From assembly GCA_037044905.1 (NCBI GenBank), contig JBAOKB010000070.1, positions 124,001 through 188,000 on the forward strand: a DNA stretch of 64,000 nucleotides, written 5' to 3'. Under the pieces are notes generated by a model, which worked only from the letters and a program-made list of their open reading frames with translations, ran no database searches and was not told the DNA's origin. Both the position numbers and the translations under genes were made by a program. This document shows positions 1 to 10,698 of the stretch, piece by piece (position 1 is the stretch's first letter; each line of letters begins with the position of its first letter). This DNA comes from Hortaea werneckii (Eukaryota > Ascomycota > Dothideomycetes > Mycosphaerellales > Teratosphaeriaceae).

Positions 1-556
1 CAGGATTCATGGTTACGCGGGCTGGCCGCTTCGATACCTTTAGGAAAGGATGGATCTCCATGTGGCCAGGGTCCTCTTCCATGATTGTTTGTCAGTCGAT
101 AGGGATGCGCTATATCGAGACGTCCACTCGTAGCCGGAACGCATTTACATCGATAGCCCGAGTCATTTCCAATTCTCTTGAAGAAAGCAAGGGCTATCGC
201 ACAGTGTACCATAAAATCGTACTAGAGCCGCTCGAATGAAGTATGTGGCGGGTTCGCAGAAACCCAATAATAGGCCGGTCGATAAAGCAACGGAGCTTCA
301 CACCTATAATAAACCCTTCGACAACTGGACTGCGCCCACTTCGAGCCTCATTGTGTGATAGATCATTCGTCTTCGTCAAAAGAGGTGTTACTAGGCGAGC
401 TAGGGTCCAAAGCTTGCTCGGCAGCCAGGAAATGCGGGGTGAGAAGCTGGGCGGATGCCGCCGTATAACCTTCGCTTCGTCTCAAAGATGAGATCGAGTA
501 GGACTTTTAGAGGAAGGGAAAGAAGAAAAAGAACACCGCTATCGTCACAGTACAGC
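1..556. other. No gene recognised upstream of the FPGS-like gene
   Basis: Short open frames occur on both strands, but none has recognisable domains or splice structure. The last part is presumably the promoter and 5' untranslated region of the folylpolyglutamate synthase-like gene. The stretch may also hold the tail of a feature cut by the window edge. Confidence 0.3.
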
Positions 557-2140
557 ATGTCTTACAGATCTTTGCGAGGACGCACGTACAAATGTGCACT
601 ACGGGCGCTTCAAGAAGCCCAAGCATTACCACCGGCGCATGCCGATCCGCGTGCGGAAGTGCTCACACCACGGGAGAAAATAATGCGTTGGCTGCAGTAT
701 CTGGATCTTGATGTGAGTGATCAAAGCTGACCTATGACAGACATTCGACTGATCTGCACTGAATAGGTCAACCAGTCAAGCTACGTACATGTAGCGGGAA
801 CCAAGGGAAAGGGCGCAACGTGTCTGTACACCGAGCGCCTTATAGACGCTCACCGACCAATCTACGGCCAGCCGAAGAAGCTTGGTTGTCTTACTTCTCC
901 ACACGTAATGAGCGTGAGAGAGCGGATCAGAATTGATTCACAGCCCGTGTCGGAGCAATGCTTCGCGGAACACTTCTGGTCGTTGAGTGACAAGATGACA
1001 TTGAATCATCGAGTCTGTTCTCCCCTACTAAAGCTTAGATACCCAGCTATGCTCACACTGTTGGCATTCTACATTTTCCTTCAAGAATCTGTCGACCTAA
1101 TCATTCTGGAAACCGGTATTGGCGGGGAAACGGATTCCACGAACGTGATTACCGCGCCAATCGCCACCGGCATCACCGAGATAGGTCTGGATCATGTTGA
1201 CCGGCTGGGCGAGACACTTGACAAGATTGCGTGGCATAAGTCTGGCATTTTCAAGAAGGGCACACCGGCGTTTAGCGTGCCTCAAAACGACATTGTGCGG
1301 TCTACGTTGATCAAAAGGGCGGAAGACAAAGATACGAACGTCGAATTCGTTCAAGAAAGCTTCCTCACCAACAACCACATCTCTGTCTGGCCCGATGCGA
1401 CATATCAACGCACGAATGCAGCTTTAGCAGTTGAATTATCCAACGCGTGCTTTGCAAGGTTCCAATCCGGTGGGAAGGTCGACGCAGGTGTCGCTAGATG
1501 CATCCAAGATACAAAACTGCCAGCCAAATTCGAAGTAATCGATGATGGGAACATTACGTGGGTGCTGACTTCGTCACACAACGACCAAAGCGTGAAGGCC
1601 ACTTGCGAGGCATTTGCCCAATTTATCCAAGGGTAAGTCGTCCAAATACAGCCTCCCGGACTCGACTGATTATGTGCAGGAGGTCTCCGGGCAACCTGAT
1701 GTTGATCTTTAGCCACGATTCAAAGAGAGACACTTCCTCGATGTTGGAGACGCTACGACGTTGTGCAGGTGTCGGGCGTCAGCTCTCCGAGATCATCTTC
1801 TGTCCAGAGTTCTTTGGTGAAAGCGTACAGGACTTGCCAGGTATGTCCTTTTCGATTGCTTCAGAAGTGCTACGCTGACTTCATTCGAGAGGCATTAAAT
1901 AGTATAAGAGGGCACCGTCCGCGTATGGAGGCTTGCTATCAACAGGCCTCCACGTGGCAAATGTTTCAGAATAGCTCCATGTCGGTCGTTGTGCCCGACG
2001 TTAGGACAGTAATGAAGGCTATACAGAAGCGTGACGAACGAGCAACTGTCCTTGTAGTTGGCTCTACGTACACAGCGGGAATGTTTCGCTATATTTTAAC
2101 TCAGGACAGAAAAACACAGGAAGAACTACTAGCATCATAG
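557..2140 (+). CDS. Folylpolyglutamate synthase-like Mur ligase, four exons
   Basis: The family adds glutamates to tetrahydrofolate with ATP, in cytosol and mitochondria. I join exons 557-712, 767-1632, 1680-1840 and 1890-2140, giving 477 residues with every phase matching. Exon 2 opens with the P-loop GTKGKGATC, followed by TSPHV, RIRID, ETGIGG and GLDHVDRLG, all in the order seen in FPGS. The last exon encodes VLVVGSTYTAG, matching the C-terminal VTGSLHLVG region of the family. The start is the ATG whose frame runs into intron 1. Introns are 54, 47 and 49 nt; the third uses the acceptor CGAG, the weakest of the set. The protein is somewhat shorter than typical fungal FPGS (about 500 or more residues) and its P-loop has Ala where Ser is usual, so it may be a divergent paralogue rather than the housekeeping enzyme. 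A decayed second copy of the 3' half lies at about 50.45-50.87 kb. Confidence 0.82.
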
Positions 2141-2532
2141 TGCTTCCGTCCACTCCACCAATTAGCCATCGAATCTATCGCCATTGGTCTTGAATCCTTG
2201 GGAAAATACTAGGGCAATTCTTGTCTTCCCAGGCAGACCCAACGAATCGACTCTTCTTACGAAGTTACTATTGCTACTACATTGTCGTTTCACAAGCATG
2301 ACATCGTTTCTCGGACGGTGTTAAGAAGACTAACGAGAGAGTCCAATGGCAACGACTTCTTCGGTACAGCTCACAGACTCCTCAGATTCCTTAGGATACC
2401 TCAATCAGCTCACATTGAAGTCCTCTTAAAAAAAGAAAAGGAATAGAGAGGGTTCATGGACTAGCAAAAGAGTAGGTCCTGCAGTTTTCAAGGCTCTCTG
2501 TGCATCTGCACAGACACCTCTGACCGAGCGCC
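2141..2532. other. Intergenic, part of a duplicated block
   Basis: No gene seen. The stretch from about 2358 on (from TTCGGTACAGCTCACAGAC) is repeated at about 50.88 kb. The DNA between about 1712 and 2358 is missing from that second copy. Confidence 0.4.
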
Positions 2533-3538
2533 TCATGAGCACTTTAATAAAACCAGCAAGTGACACTTTTCTTGAACCGCTTTCGGCAGGAACACAAAAT
2601 CTCCAAGGTCTTGAACCAATATGTTGTCCCAGACAAGCGTCTGACTCTCCCCTATTCTACCGATCGCATCAGCCATTATGTTAAACGCACCTTCTGCTTC
2701 ATTTTTCATTCCCACTACCACATGACCACCGTCATTTTTCAAGTATAGTGTCCGGGCTTCTTTTTCAATTAGCTTTACCACATAGAAATTCCCGTTGTCG
2801 AGCTTTTGGTACGGCGAACGCTCTGGTTTCTTCAGGAGTACCTTGGCACAGGTAGACATCGCATGCTCGCTGTTGGGATCGACCGTGTGCTGCAAAGATT
2901 AGCTATGTCCTGCCTCAGAGGACTGCGGCGAGCTCTAAGCCATACCGCCGCAATTACTTTTGAATCCACGATGACAGGTTTACCTTGCTTTTCCCTAGGA
3001 GAATCGTTGAACCGGCTTCCCCCGTATGTGAGCCCTGCGCAGTTGTGGGGACCTTTACCACGATAACCTTATCATTAGTTGGAAATTGTCCTGCTGTTCT
3101 GAAGGTGATTATGGTTGGCATACATTTCATCATTACCTCTTTTACTTTACAACCTTGATCATGCGCGCATACCGTTGGACATCCTGGACCACACGCGAGC
3201 TCGACTTCAGTGTACATGCACATAGCATGAACAGACGTGCGAAATGAATAATACTCTGACAAGTGACAATCCGACTGAGCGGGGCCTCTTGCTACTTTAT
3301 GCATTTTTTCAGACGGAGCGTGCCAGGGGTCCATGCTTTCCCGACAGCGAAATCGTTGAGAGCTCACCATACCGACACAACGCAAAACGCACTCCTCCTG
3401 CGACCTAGTCAAAGTGGCGTTGGCGAACTTGAACAGATCACCACCACATTGAGCGAAAAGAGAAGCTGGGAACGACGGGCTTCGACTAGGGAGGATTAGC
3501 GTCTTCGGGAATACCCCTTCATGAAGTGCGGCGACCAT
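2533..3538 (-). CDS. Cysteine-rich protein of a locally triplicated family, copy A
   Basis: I do not recognise the family. Two exons, 3538-2984 and 2889-2533, joined over a 94-nt intron with a GTAAAC donor and TTTGCAG acceptor, both phase 0, give 303 residues. Residues about 110-150 are cysteine-rich, with motifs such as ELACGPGC and KVKEVMMKC. The C-terminal exon has the motifs RSPYQ, QTLVWDNILV and GDFVFLP. Two paralogues in this window, at about 51.1-52.1 kb (minus) and 35.5-36.4 kb (plus), share the C-terminal exon. The 35.5-kb paralogue starts its C-terminal exon with the same His-Thr codons after an intron at the same place, which supports the splice. No clear signal peptide is visible from the ATG used, so the true N-terminus may lie in an exon I have not found. 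Function unknown. Confidence 0.55.
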
Positions 3539-3581
3539 TCTGTCCCCGCGAGATACATGTACTAACTAACTTACTGCAGCC

Positions 3582-3812
3582 ATGCAGACTGCGGCTTACA
3601 CGATCGATGAGTACTCGCGCATGCAAATCTTCACCTACTATCTTGAAACGAAGCGAGATCCTGGTATCGCCCCACAGCTCGACATGTTGGACAAGGGCCG
3701 TTTTGTTTGTGGTCTAACAAATGTTTTCCTAGTGGAAACCGCTCCGGTCTTGGACCCGTTTCAATCTCTCCCAGAAGAGTATCGAGCCGTGCTATGGTAC
3801 ACATCGAACTGA
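3582..3812 (+). CDS. Small conserved ORF, possible last exon, unknown function
   Basis: A 76-residue frame begins with ATG right after CTAACTAACTTACTGCAG, which looks like a branch site and 3' splice site, so this may be the terminal exon of a longer gene. The core IFTYYLETKRDPGIAPQLDM recurs at 52.15-52.26 kb with few changes, where the frame diverges further on. The 3' part (SLPEEYR region) recurs inverted at about 37.6-37.8 kb. Conservation between copies favours real coding descent. The product is not recognised. Confidence 0.35.
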   Translation: MQTAAYTIDEYSRMQIFTYYLETKRDPGIAPQLDMLDKGRFVCGLTNVFLVETAPVLDPFQSLPEEYRAVLWYTSN

Positions 3813-4385
3813 AACAGACAATTCTTACAATGGATGCGGCAGCGAATCTCCCCGTCGCGAGTGCTGTGAAGGGATGAGCGTTGGACTCGGCGAAGGAGCG
3901 AATGTCTAGCTCTCTCGTGCAACAGAGGTAGACATTCCCGCCTGTCAGGATACACAACGTTGGAAGCAATGCGATGTTGCTATGAGTCCAGTCTTTCTCG
4001 AGACATCGAACATTTGGTTCAGGACCTTTCCTCGTAGGCTCCCACCTTGTACTACTTCTCATGCTCCTTAAAGACTTTATCGTATAACGGATAAGGAGTA
4101 ATAGTGGTGAGATTGCACAGTGGGCTCTTGTAAATAGCGAAAGACCTCATCTGTTACTCATCCGATTCACCCCTTTGCGGCCCATGCAATGACCCCTGTA
4201 CATCGGTTGAGACTCATGAAACGGCGCGGGTCTATCTTGGGGATGATTGGAATCTGCGGGATCCTTGCTAAGCGGCAGGCACTGAGTTCGTCACGCATCG
4301 CTGCCATGCCATTTGTGCTCCAACTTGGCATGAGCGTCCCCTTGCGGCTAGGTCGCGGCGGCGCCGCTTGAAGGACCCCCCCCCC

Positions 4386-5330
4386 TCAGGTGTTAGCAAG
4401 CAAGAGAATATACAAAGGAGAGTGTGCAGCACACCATTCCACTTCCATCTCACGGCGTAGAGACCGGGATGTGCAAGCTCTTTGCTGAGACGTACGAACA
4501 TTGTCTCTCGCGTTCCTCTCAGTATGTAGAGTTGTGCGACACGGCCGTTGAGGCTTCCAAGCTGTGCAAAATTGAAAATTTGTAGGATTGTAAGATACTA
4601 GACGGAAGATGTGGTAAGTTTGGCATTCAGCCTTTGTGAGCAGATGCTTACGAAACTTCAGGATCTTGTTCTCACTGTCAAAGCCTTCCTCCGACTCTGG
4701 ACAGATGGCTTTGCAACGAAGGGCGTCCCCAACGAGTGCCACCTATCGAACGCCCACAACCCGGGACTAGCAGAGATTCCCTCGAAATTTGGCTATCGGG
4801 GAGAATGACTAAATGCAAGCCGAGTCACGCAGTTCCCCTTATGAGTATTTTAATGATGCAGTGTTCCGAGACAAAACTTTCGGTTATGTCCATCAACTGC
4901 CAGATCTTCAATCTAGAGGTGGAAAAAGCAGAAGCAGCATACACGAATTATCTTCAACGGTATGGCTTAAGATGTGTGGAATTATATCCCTGCTTCGGTC
5001 GAGGGCCCAGGCGTGGATACTTTGAACAAAGGGGCTCAAACGCTGCGGTATGCTAGACAATGGCCTCGAACTCGAAATACGCTAACTCGACAGATCGCAG
5101 ATCATCTTCCACTGGCAATTCCAGGACGCTTCTTGCAGACATGCTTATGGCGCCGTTCTTAGGGCAGAACCTTTCCCCACCACAGTTACTTTTGGCAACG
5201 TGTTACACGAAGTACGAGCTTATTACGAGCCGCGGTCGCGTTGTGGCTTCAATAATCTCTTCCCCGGAGGAACAAAGGGGTCCCTAACCTCGGAGCGGGT
5301 TGACCTTGCCGGGGAAGGTGTGCAGCCTCA
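4386..5330. pseudogene. Decayed duplicated block, no intact frame
   Basis: Two parts of this stretch match another place in the window. 4640-4720 resembles 8478-8570; both, read on the minus strand, encode an ending like KILKF followed by a GTAAG donor. 5085-5165 resembles 8805-8880 (plus strand, FHWQF versus FPWQS after a CGCAG acceptor). Intervening DNA has diverged. At 5090-5335 there is an open plus-strand reading ending in a stop, without a recognisable domain. I read this as relics of one or two old genes; the family is unknown. Confidence 0.35.
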
Positions 5331-5554
5331 GGTGTAAGTGAGGCGCAAAGCTGGCCTGGAGGGAGAGGTCCCTATCGTGACGCAGAAGGGAGAACCCCAT
5401 AGTGACGGGCGAGTTGGACTGTTGTCTTTGGCGCTATTACAGATATTTTTCTCGAGCTTCTGCAACTATGTGACGGAACAGCGAAGATAATAGGTTACGT
5501 CATGGGCTATAGTAAGTGGTGCGTTAACATTGGAGATGAGCTCAGTCCCTCTTC

Positions 5555-6386
5555 CTACCTCCATCTTTTCATGCCTTCGCTTGCCACTCTCCTTGCTGCG
5601 TTGTGACGCATTCTTGCCGCGATTCTTCTCCATGGCAGCATGGATTGTGAAGCATTGGGCTTGTCGCTAATAGGTTCATCTCCCCGTCGGACGGAAGTAA
5701 ATCGACGGGATACACCCGAAGAGCAGGAAATCCCACCAAGAAGTTGACAATGTATTGTTACACAAGTGAGTCTCGCCAAGCTGCCACCATCAAAGCTATT
5801 GGTAGTCCCGATATAGGGGAGAAACGCTACGCCGTAACCCCAGCTCGGCCGGAGGTTGGACATGGTTCCTCCTTCGAACGTTCTCTGGATCGAATGCCTC
5901 AATCTTGGAGGCGCTCGAGCTTGCACTTGTGGTAGCAGGCGCCATGTGGGCCAGTCAACAATTTTTAGTAAAGATTGAAGCATCTATACGGCAAAAGAGA
6001 GTGGTATCGACGAAGCCAGGAGCTGCACCCCGTCCCGGGTCAGTGTTCCAGATCAGGCCAGGCACGCGGGCCAGATCTTGAGATGAAGCTCTGTACGCCG
6101 TCTGTCAAGCCACCGCGATAGATTCAACAATTCGTCACAGTTGATCGTATGCATCCTTGATGGAAATAGCATTTTCAGCGCAATGTAGGAGTGTTGGAAG
6201 AATGGAGGCGCTACCTAGGTACTCAGCAACGAGATTCCGTCGTCGACGCAGATGACGTAAGATCCACGACCTGGCCGGTGGGCAATACCTAATCGGGAAT
6301 AGTCTGGCGCCTAGCTCAGCCACGTTTGCCGCGACCGGTGAGACTTGCTGCCCCTCTTCTGCTCCGCAATGGTGGAGGAACCGCAA
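5555..6386 (-). pseudogene. Relic of the locally repeated membrane-protein family
   Basis: Plus-strand DNA at 5760-5880 and 5970-6125 closely follows 53.69-53.92 kb, for example the shared GTTGGACATGGTTCCTC stretch and the CTGTACGCCG stretch. The minus-strand reading around 5680-5750 resembles the conserved VSIPVYL segment of the 33-kb gene but is out of frame and broken. The 6135-6386 minus frame resembles part of the 53.94-54.3 kb minus frame. No continuous coding sequence survives. Confidence 0.4.
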
Positions 6387-6651
6387 GAAGTGTCTAACAC
6401 ACTAGATGACGAGACGACGATGTGAGAACATGGCACTCAGCCGGCTGTGACAGAGTACAAAAGACTTCACACGACCCAACGATATCTCCCGTCTCCCTCT
6501 CTTACTCATCCCGGCGCGCCTTTCTCCTTCCCCAACCCACAGCATTAGCTAGCGGTTATCTACCAGACGGTAACGAGCGGAGTCGATCTCTTGTCCGACG
6601 GTGGTTGGTACATGTTTTACTGGTCCACACGATAATTCCTTTCTAAACGGC

Positions 6652-7701
6652 ATGTCGACGCTGGACGTTCTTCCTAATGAATTGCTCCAGGATATCATTC
6701 TGCGATGCACCAAATGGGATCGAATCAACATCGCGCCAGCAGATCGTTGCCTCGGGGGGAATGCCAGGATTGCTGATAAAACGCTTCACCTCTACCCAGA
6801 TGAAGAAACAATATCTGCAGCCCTCCACGTGCTCTCATCGTTTTCATCCCATGTTGCGGATTCAATCCAAATCTTAGAGCTATCGTGGGACGCAGAGCGA
6901 TCTAGCCGCGATCTAAGGCCGCGAGTCGAACATGCGAGAGCAAAGGACACGACAGACCAGCATCGCGAACCCTTGGATTTGTGCGGAGAACTTACACACC
7001 TGTTCAAGCAGTGCAGAAACATTAATCGATTAATTGTCGAAGGAGCAAGCCCAAGGCCCGTCCTCAACCGCGCTCCTGCTCCATTGCAAACCATATACGA
7101 CAGTATACGTGAAGAGAACAAGAAAAGAGAGGAACAAGCTGCTGCTCTTCTACCGGAGATCGTCCGAGCCGCGAAAGAGGGATCCGCCGAGATCACGAGT
7201 CTCGTCCTTACTCGGGTACAGGTACATAAGCTAGTAGTTAAAGAGGATTGGGAAGCTCAATTGAAAGCCAGCTGTGGCAAGCTACAAAAGCTCGAGGTGC
7301 AATCTTTCCAATCAGGATCAGCTTCGGCTCGGTTCTTAAAGAGGTTGACATCCTTCTCGAGCATTCAGTCGCTACGGATCGGTGGACCCAGCGGGCTCGA
7401 CAACCCTGTGCCCTTCCCATACCCGGGCCGCTGTCTAGGCGCCACGGGGGTAAAGCAGATTTTTCTCACCGGCTTCTCTATCGCAATGGAGGAATTAAAA
7501 GATTTTCTCAGCAACTTTCGCACACTTGACTCCGTGGTCCTGCAGGACATTGGAGCAGTCTATGGCCGGGAGAATGGACATGACTACAGGGACCTGATTA
7601 GTCATTTGGAAGACGGGGGCACTGCCAGAGTTTCTCGCGAACAAGGGTCCAGCGGGTGCAACGGCAAGTATACAATCGCCAGAACTTCTGGCGGAATCTA
7701 G
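6652..7701 (+). CDS. F-box/LRR-like protein, single exon
   Basis: An uninterrupted frame of 349 residues starts at the ATG at 6652; the frame is open slightly further upstream but only from a GTG. The N-terminus (LDVLPNELLQDIILRC) fits the first helix of an F-box, the Skp1-binding motif of SCF ubiquitin ligases. The rest is leucine-rich with repeated ITSLVLTRVQV- and IQSLRIGG-like strands, as in fungal F-box/LRR proteins. The second half of the F-box is weak. No duplicate is seen in the window. Substrate unknown. Confidence 0.55.
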   Translation: MSTLDVLPNELLQDIILRCTKWDRINIAPADRCLGGNARIADKTLHLYPDEETISAALHVLSSFSSHVADSIQILELSWDAERSSRDLRPRVEHARAKDTTDQHREPLDLCGELTHLFKQCRNINRLIVEGASPRPVLNRAPAPLQTIYDSIREENKKREEQAAALLPEIVRAAKEGSAEITSLVLTRVQVHKLVVKEDWEAQLKASCGKLQKLEVQSFQSGSASARFLKRLTSFSSIQSLRIGGPSGLDNPVPFPYPGRCLGATGVKQIFLTGFSIAMEELKDFLSNFRTLDSVVLQDIGAVYGRENGHDYRDLISHLEDGGTARVSREQGSSGCNGKYTIARTSGGI

Positions 7702-7756
7702 AGGTGCCGTTCGACAAAGGACGAGACTATGGGCAAGGAGGAGAGGATAAGAGACA

Positions 7757-7796
7757 CAGACACACACACACAAACACACAGGGAGAGAGAGAGACT
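7757..7796 (+). repeat. CA/GA microsatellite
   Basis: An (AC)n-rich run with interruptions followed by (GA)n, directly downstream of the F-box-like gene. It probably lies in its 3' untranslated region. Confidence 0.8.
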
Positions 7797-7922
7797 GTTT
7801 TCTTTCGAATAAGGAGTAGCTCTATTTTTTCTGCCAATGCATTCCTTCTTCTAATCTAGTTGCCTCTCCTACTTGATGTGTTCGTTCTCTTTTCCAAGAG
7901 GTTGCTTCTTCTGTCGGTCGTC

Positions 7923-8303
7923 CTATAAGGACGCATGTTTCCTTAAAAGGCTTTGCAATTCTTTAGAGAGCGAATTGAGATGACCGTAAGCTTCTCTCTT
8001 CCACAATTTTCTGAGCTCGATATCGTGATCAAGTTGATCTCTCTCACGGCATAGACTTTCGATGTCGTGATGAAGTTTATTTTCCTCACGGCATAAATCC
8101 CAAACCCTACTTTCCATACTCTCTATGCGATCAAAGTTCCGACCAATTCGTTCGGTTTGCCGTTCCTCTTTTTCATCCAGCGTTTCATCATCCGAAGAAT
8201 CCCGATCACTTTGTTCCAAACTCTGAAGGTCGGTCATAGTTCTAGTAATAATAAGAGTTTTCCTTTTGGTAGTATAATAAGGCAGCACAAAAGCAGAGGA
8301 CAT
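7923..8303 (-). CDS. Short charged coiled-coil protein, hypothetical
   Basis: A 126-residue frame from the ATG at 8303. After a basic and hydrophobic N-terminus come an acidic stretch (SDRDSSDDE) and a long heptad-rich region with a twofold internal echo (DLCREENKLHHDIESL and SLCRERDQLDHDIEL). That fits a coiled coil. No known domain is recognised. Coiled-coil composition argues against a random frame, but the length is small. Confidence 0.45.
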   Translation of the reverse strand: MSSAFVLPYYTTKRKTLIITRTMTDLQSLEQSDRDSSDDETLDEKEERQTERIGRNFDRIESMESRVWDLCREENKLHHDIESLCRERDQLDHDIELRKLWKREAYGHLNSLSKELQSLLRKHASL

Positions 8304-8469
8304 GCTCTGGCTATGTCCTTATAGTCCCTTTTTTTCCTTCCTATGTATTGTAAGCATTATGCCAACCTAAGCACATGTTTAGCTAAGATCACGTATGCCG
8401 TATACTCGCTCTAGATGCCGTTGGCGAAATCGAAAGACACCAGATAGGAAGGGATAGAATTAAATTCCT

Positions 8470-8890
8470 CTAGGGCAAATACTTACAAAACTTTAGGATC
8501 TTGCCTGTACTATCGACAACCAATCTTCTAGAATAACTACGAATCGCGTCTATCAAACCCTCTTTAGTGAAGCCATTCCTTGCAAACCCTTCTATACATA
8601 TCATAGGTAAGGGTATTTGACGATGGTCGGGAATACGAATAGCCTCCTACTCGCGGTAGCAGAAGCAAAGGTAGTGTACCTGCCGATCTGCGGAACTTCA
8701 CCCCTGTTCCGATCGAGTGTACAGAGGTAAACGTTTTGAACATAGAGGCTTTGGTCGGATGGTGTGCCATTATAAGAGTCTCGGGTTAGAAAACGTCTAA
8801 CTCACAGCATCGCAGGTCATTTTCCCCTGGCAATCTAAAAACCAAACCGCTCTTGTCAAGAAACCGTTCGCCGCCAAGTCATAACAAGAT
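8470..8890. pseudogene. Second copy of the 4.6-5.2 kb relic
   Basis: Both ends match the relic at 4.64-5.17 kb (see that entry). The minus-strand reading 8700-8480 is open over about 55 codons (MICIEGFARNGFTKEGLI region, then KILKF) and ends at a GTAAGT donor, so it may once have been an exon. No full gene can be assembled. Confidence 0.35.
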
Positions 8891-9701
8891 TTCTTGTACA
8901 GGACATGAAACATGCCAATAAAACTCCCTACTATTCGATTCGTAATTCACCTCTAGGATCAGTGCACATCCGTAGAAGCATGAGGGTCTCGCTTCAGGGG
9001 AACTCTGTGGCCTGTAGCCGTCCTGCAAGTCGGTTATGTGGTGTTTCATGATGAGTGCGGCGGGTCTGGATGACGGTTTCAGCTCCGCGCCAGTACGTAC
9101 AAACAACGATATATCTGCCCGGACAGCAAGTCCAACGTGAGGCGGCGGAAAGAGGTAAGTGCGGGTTCCTGGATTCGGTGTTTCCGGCATTGGGCATTGT
9201 ATCTCCAAGGCCAGTTAGTGTTGCAGATCCTCTCTCAACTTTGAGATGGGGGGGCAAAGGTAAGATACGTATCCTACAGCTCTCCCCTACTATCACGTGG
9301 GAAGAGCAGAAGATCCATACGCAGGGGTCTTGAAATTAGCTTGGCAAGACACGGCACACACGCCCTTCATACTCTAATGACATTGCGGCGTAATATGCAC
9401 GTTTTGCGTTTCGAACGGAATTTGGCTGATACCGACTTGAAGCCATTTTTTCGCTCTATAAATAAAAGACTGCCGTTGGCCTCCGCCCAACACGCAGAAG
9501 CTGACTGCGCGCGCAACCTCTATGTCTCATTTACTCCATTCATAGTACGAACTTGTGCAGCTACCACTTAACTTGCGAGACCAACAAATTACTTTGGCTT
9601 ACGTCTGCCTAACTTCGCCATTCGACCAGCTCTTTGGACCATTGTTACCGAATTAGCGGCTCGCAACCAGGACGCCTGTCCGTACCGGCAAAATTCCCAC
9701 C

Positions 9702-10576
9702 ATGGCTTCTCCTACCGAAACTTGGTCTTTCGATAGAGACTATCTGAGCATCAGAGTTCTACACAAAGACCTGGACCAGAACGTTCTTGGGGTTCGTGTA
9801 GTAGTTCACACCACTGGTCGGATGGGCAATTCGAACGCAAGCGACAACCATGTTACGCAGTATCTGCTTCTTCCGGGCCAATCCTCTATACAGATTAACA
9901 TGCGCCACACAGTGGACGATCTCAATGGTCATCTTGAAATTCAAAGTCGAAACTACCGTGGAAGTCGAACCGAGATTGAGCACTATCCCCCCGGGACAAC
10001 AAATACTGACCAGAGTACCTCTCGCGAAGTCCGTACAAACTTCACGTTCAGAGGTGTCTTGCACCACTTGCAGAGGAACGGATTGGACGGTTTTACGTTT
10101 GCTGGTGGTGGCATGGGCTGTCGAGCATGGCAGTGAGTTATTCTGTCCAAGACATATATCCAGCATGAGCGCTAATACGCTGCAGTGTTGTACTAATGTC
10201 TATGTACGAAAGCAACACATGGGTTTCTCAGGGGAGTACTCAGGGACTTCACCGATACCTGTCATATCAAAGATCGACAAGAGAGGCGCCACGGCATATT
10301 ACTATCCAGCAAGGAACCTTTGACGATACAGGAGCACAAAAGTTCGCCAACGAGCGTTGGCAGGCACTGCAACATTTGGTGCACCGGTACCACACCATGT
10401 GCTACCAACAATATCAAATACACCCGACGACCGATTTGGCCGAAAAGATTCGTGAGCTTGACCAGCAGCAGAGGGACCTTGCTGAAAGTGCTACCAAAGG
10501 CGCACAGCTGGTTGCAGAAAGGCAGCAGGAAGACGACGATGAAGATGACGATGAAGATGAAGACGAAGATGAATGA
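9702..10576 (+). CDS. Fungal protein of unknown-function family (DUF7770-like), acidic tail
   Basis: Exons 9702-10132 and 10186-10576 joined over a 53-nt intron (GTGAGT donor, GCTAATAC branch, CTGCAG acceptor; phase 2 on both sides) give 273 residues. ATG has a good context (CCACCATGG). Motifs SDNH, INMRH and GGGMGCRAW are in the order I associate with a widespread fungal family of unknown function; I believe this is DUF7770, from memory. The C-terminus is an almost pure Asp/Glu tail encoded by a GAAGAT/GACGAT repeat. No role can be assigned. Confidence 0.65.
10536..10573 (+). repeat. Trinucleotide-type acidic coding repeat
   Basis: GAY/GAR codons repeat in tandem and encode the Asp/Glu tail of the upstream gene. 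Such tracts are prone to length variation without frame loss. Confidence 0.8.
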
Positions 10577-10698
10577 GATGAGAATGCAAAACCAGTGGCT
10601 CACTGGGAACAACAGCTTTATTATGTCAAGTCACAAGAAGGGCTCTCGAAGTTGGTTCCTATGGTGTACTCTATGGAATTTCCACGATGAATCTCTTC

